Shown here: one piece after another, positions 63,770-64,000 of the stretch | Layout of the letters: every line of letters starts with the position of its first letter | How positions within the stretch are numbered: position 1 is the stretch's first letter | From: a virus | Virus record (IMG/VR): IMGVR_UViG_3300035698_026680 | Coordinates: 1-64,000 of that record | Strand: one strand, 5' to 3' | Length of the DNA: 64,000 bases | The notes under the pieces: generated by a model | Told to the model about the DNA's origin: nothing | The model's database searches: none | What the model saw: only the letters and a program-made list of their open reading frames with translations | Program-made: the position numbers and the translations under genes

Positions 63770-64000
63770 ATGAGCTTACAAAGCGGATCAACCAAACCAT
63801 CTAAAAACAAAATTAATAGCGTAAAGCTTTTTAAAGCGGCAGAGATGCTTCTAGATGCAATAGAAGGGCCAAACAGGAGAGAAGGAACGGAAAGAACACC
63901 AGAAAGAATAGCCCGTGATTGGCCAGAGATTTTTGAAGGCTATAATTACAAAGCAAAAGATGTTCTTAATAGGACATTTCAGGCAGAGCGCTATGATGAA
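63770..64000 (+). CDS. folE: GTP cyclohydrolase I, N-terminal part
   Basis: The first 77 residues are present; the gene runs past the window edge. AAEMLLDAIEGPNRREGTERTPERIARDWPEIF is the start of the FolE domain. It makes dihydroneopterin triphosphate, the QueD substrate. GGGAGATTA lies before ATG 63770. Confidence 0.88.
   Translation, partial: MSLQSGSTKPSKNKINSVKLFKAAEMLLDAIEGPNRREGTERTPERIARDWPEIFEGYNYKAKDVLNRTFQAERYDE

Noticed and set aside
1-64000. Stop-codon reassignment, as in some large phages with many tRNAs
   Set aside because: TAA, TAG and TGA all end clear genes with downstream starts coupled to them, and no suppressor tRNA was found.
1-64000. Temperate lifestyle genes or attachment sites
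   Set aside because: No integrase, excisionase or clear attachment repeat is visible. The rest of the genome is unknown.

Overview
The window is part of a large AT-rich genome of a tailed double-stranded DNA phage (Caudoviricetes). It carries a long-tail module of siphovirus type: connectors, tail tube, frameshifted assembly chaperone, a 1238-residue tape measure and tail hub. It also holds 30 tRNA or tRNA-like genes and more than 90 densely packed protein genes. TAA, TAG and TGA all end genes, so the standard bacterial code applies. Promoters are of sigma-70 type with 17-bp spacers. Ribosome binding sites are strong, either AAGGAG or GGGGGTGAT. The host cannot be named from the sequence.

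Layout. (1) 1-23.7 kb, plus strand: end of an upstream gene; an unknown protein and a terminator; two LamG or fibre-type structural proteins, the second with 53 tandem 14-residue repeats; head-tail connectors; tail tube; G/GT chaperones; tape measure; hub and fibre proteins; three related small fibre-associated proteins; lysis genes (XhlA-like and holin-like membrane proteins and an M23 endolysin); and a bidirectional terminator. (2) 23.75-26.8 kb, minus strand: an operon of 20 tRNA genes, mixed with five structured non-tRNA segments and four small ORFs. Three of those ORFs begin 1-2 nt after a tRNA 3' end. (3) 27-37 kb, plus strand: many very small genes, often zinc-ribbon proteins, separated by strong RNA hairpins and driven by a family of similar promoters. 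(4) 37-51 kb: a membrane-anchored lytic-transglycosylase-like protein, a MoxR-type AAA+ ATPase with its VWA partner, two YkgJ-type cysteine-cluster proteins, a Gp157-like protein, a phosphatase and many more small zinc proteins. (5) 50.5-58.7 kb: replication and recombination, with a Rad52-type annealing protein, an O-like initiator, RtcB RNA ligase, RecA, SSB and small nucleases. (6) 59.6-60.6 kb: nine plus-strand tRNA genes and one interrupted tRNA-like gene. (7) 60.6-64 kb: QueD, QueE, a short nucleotide-sugar dehydrogenase, an XapX-like membrane protein, QueC and the start of FolE. This is the complete enzyme set from GTP to preQ0.

How it fits together. The two tRNA clusters cover all 20 amino acids if the CAT tRNA is a methionine tRNA. 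With RtcB this points to a phage that supplies and may repair its own tRNAs. The preQ0 genes suggest 7-deazaguanine DNA modification, but the transglycosylase that would insert it (DpdA) is not in the window. The least explained parts are the tRNA operon (structured RNAs, start codons abutting tRNA ends, three leucine tRNAs without a long variable arm), the interrupted tRNA, and the 14-residue repeat shared by capsid-side and tail-hub proteins.
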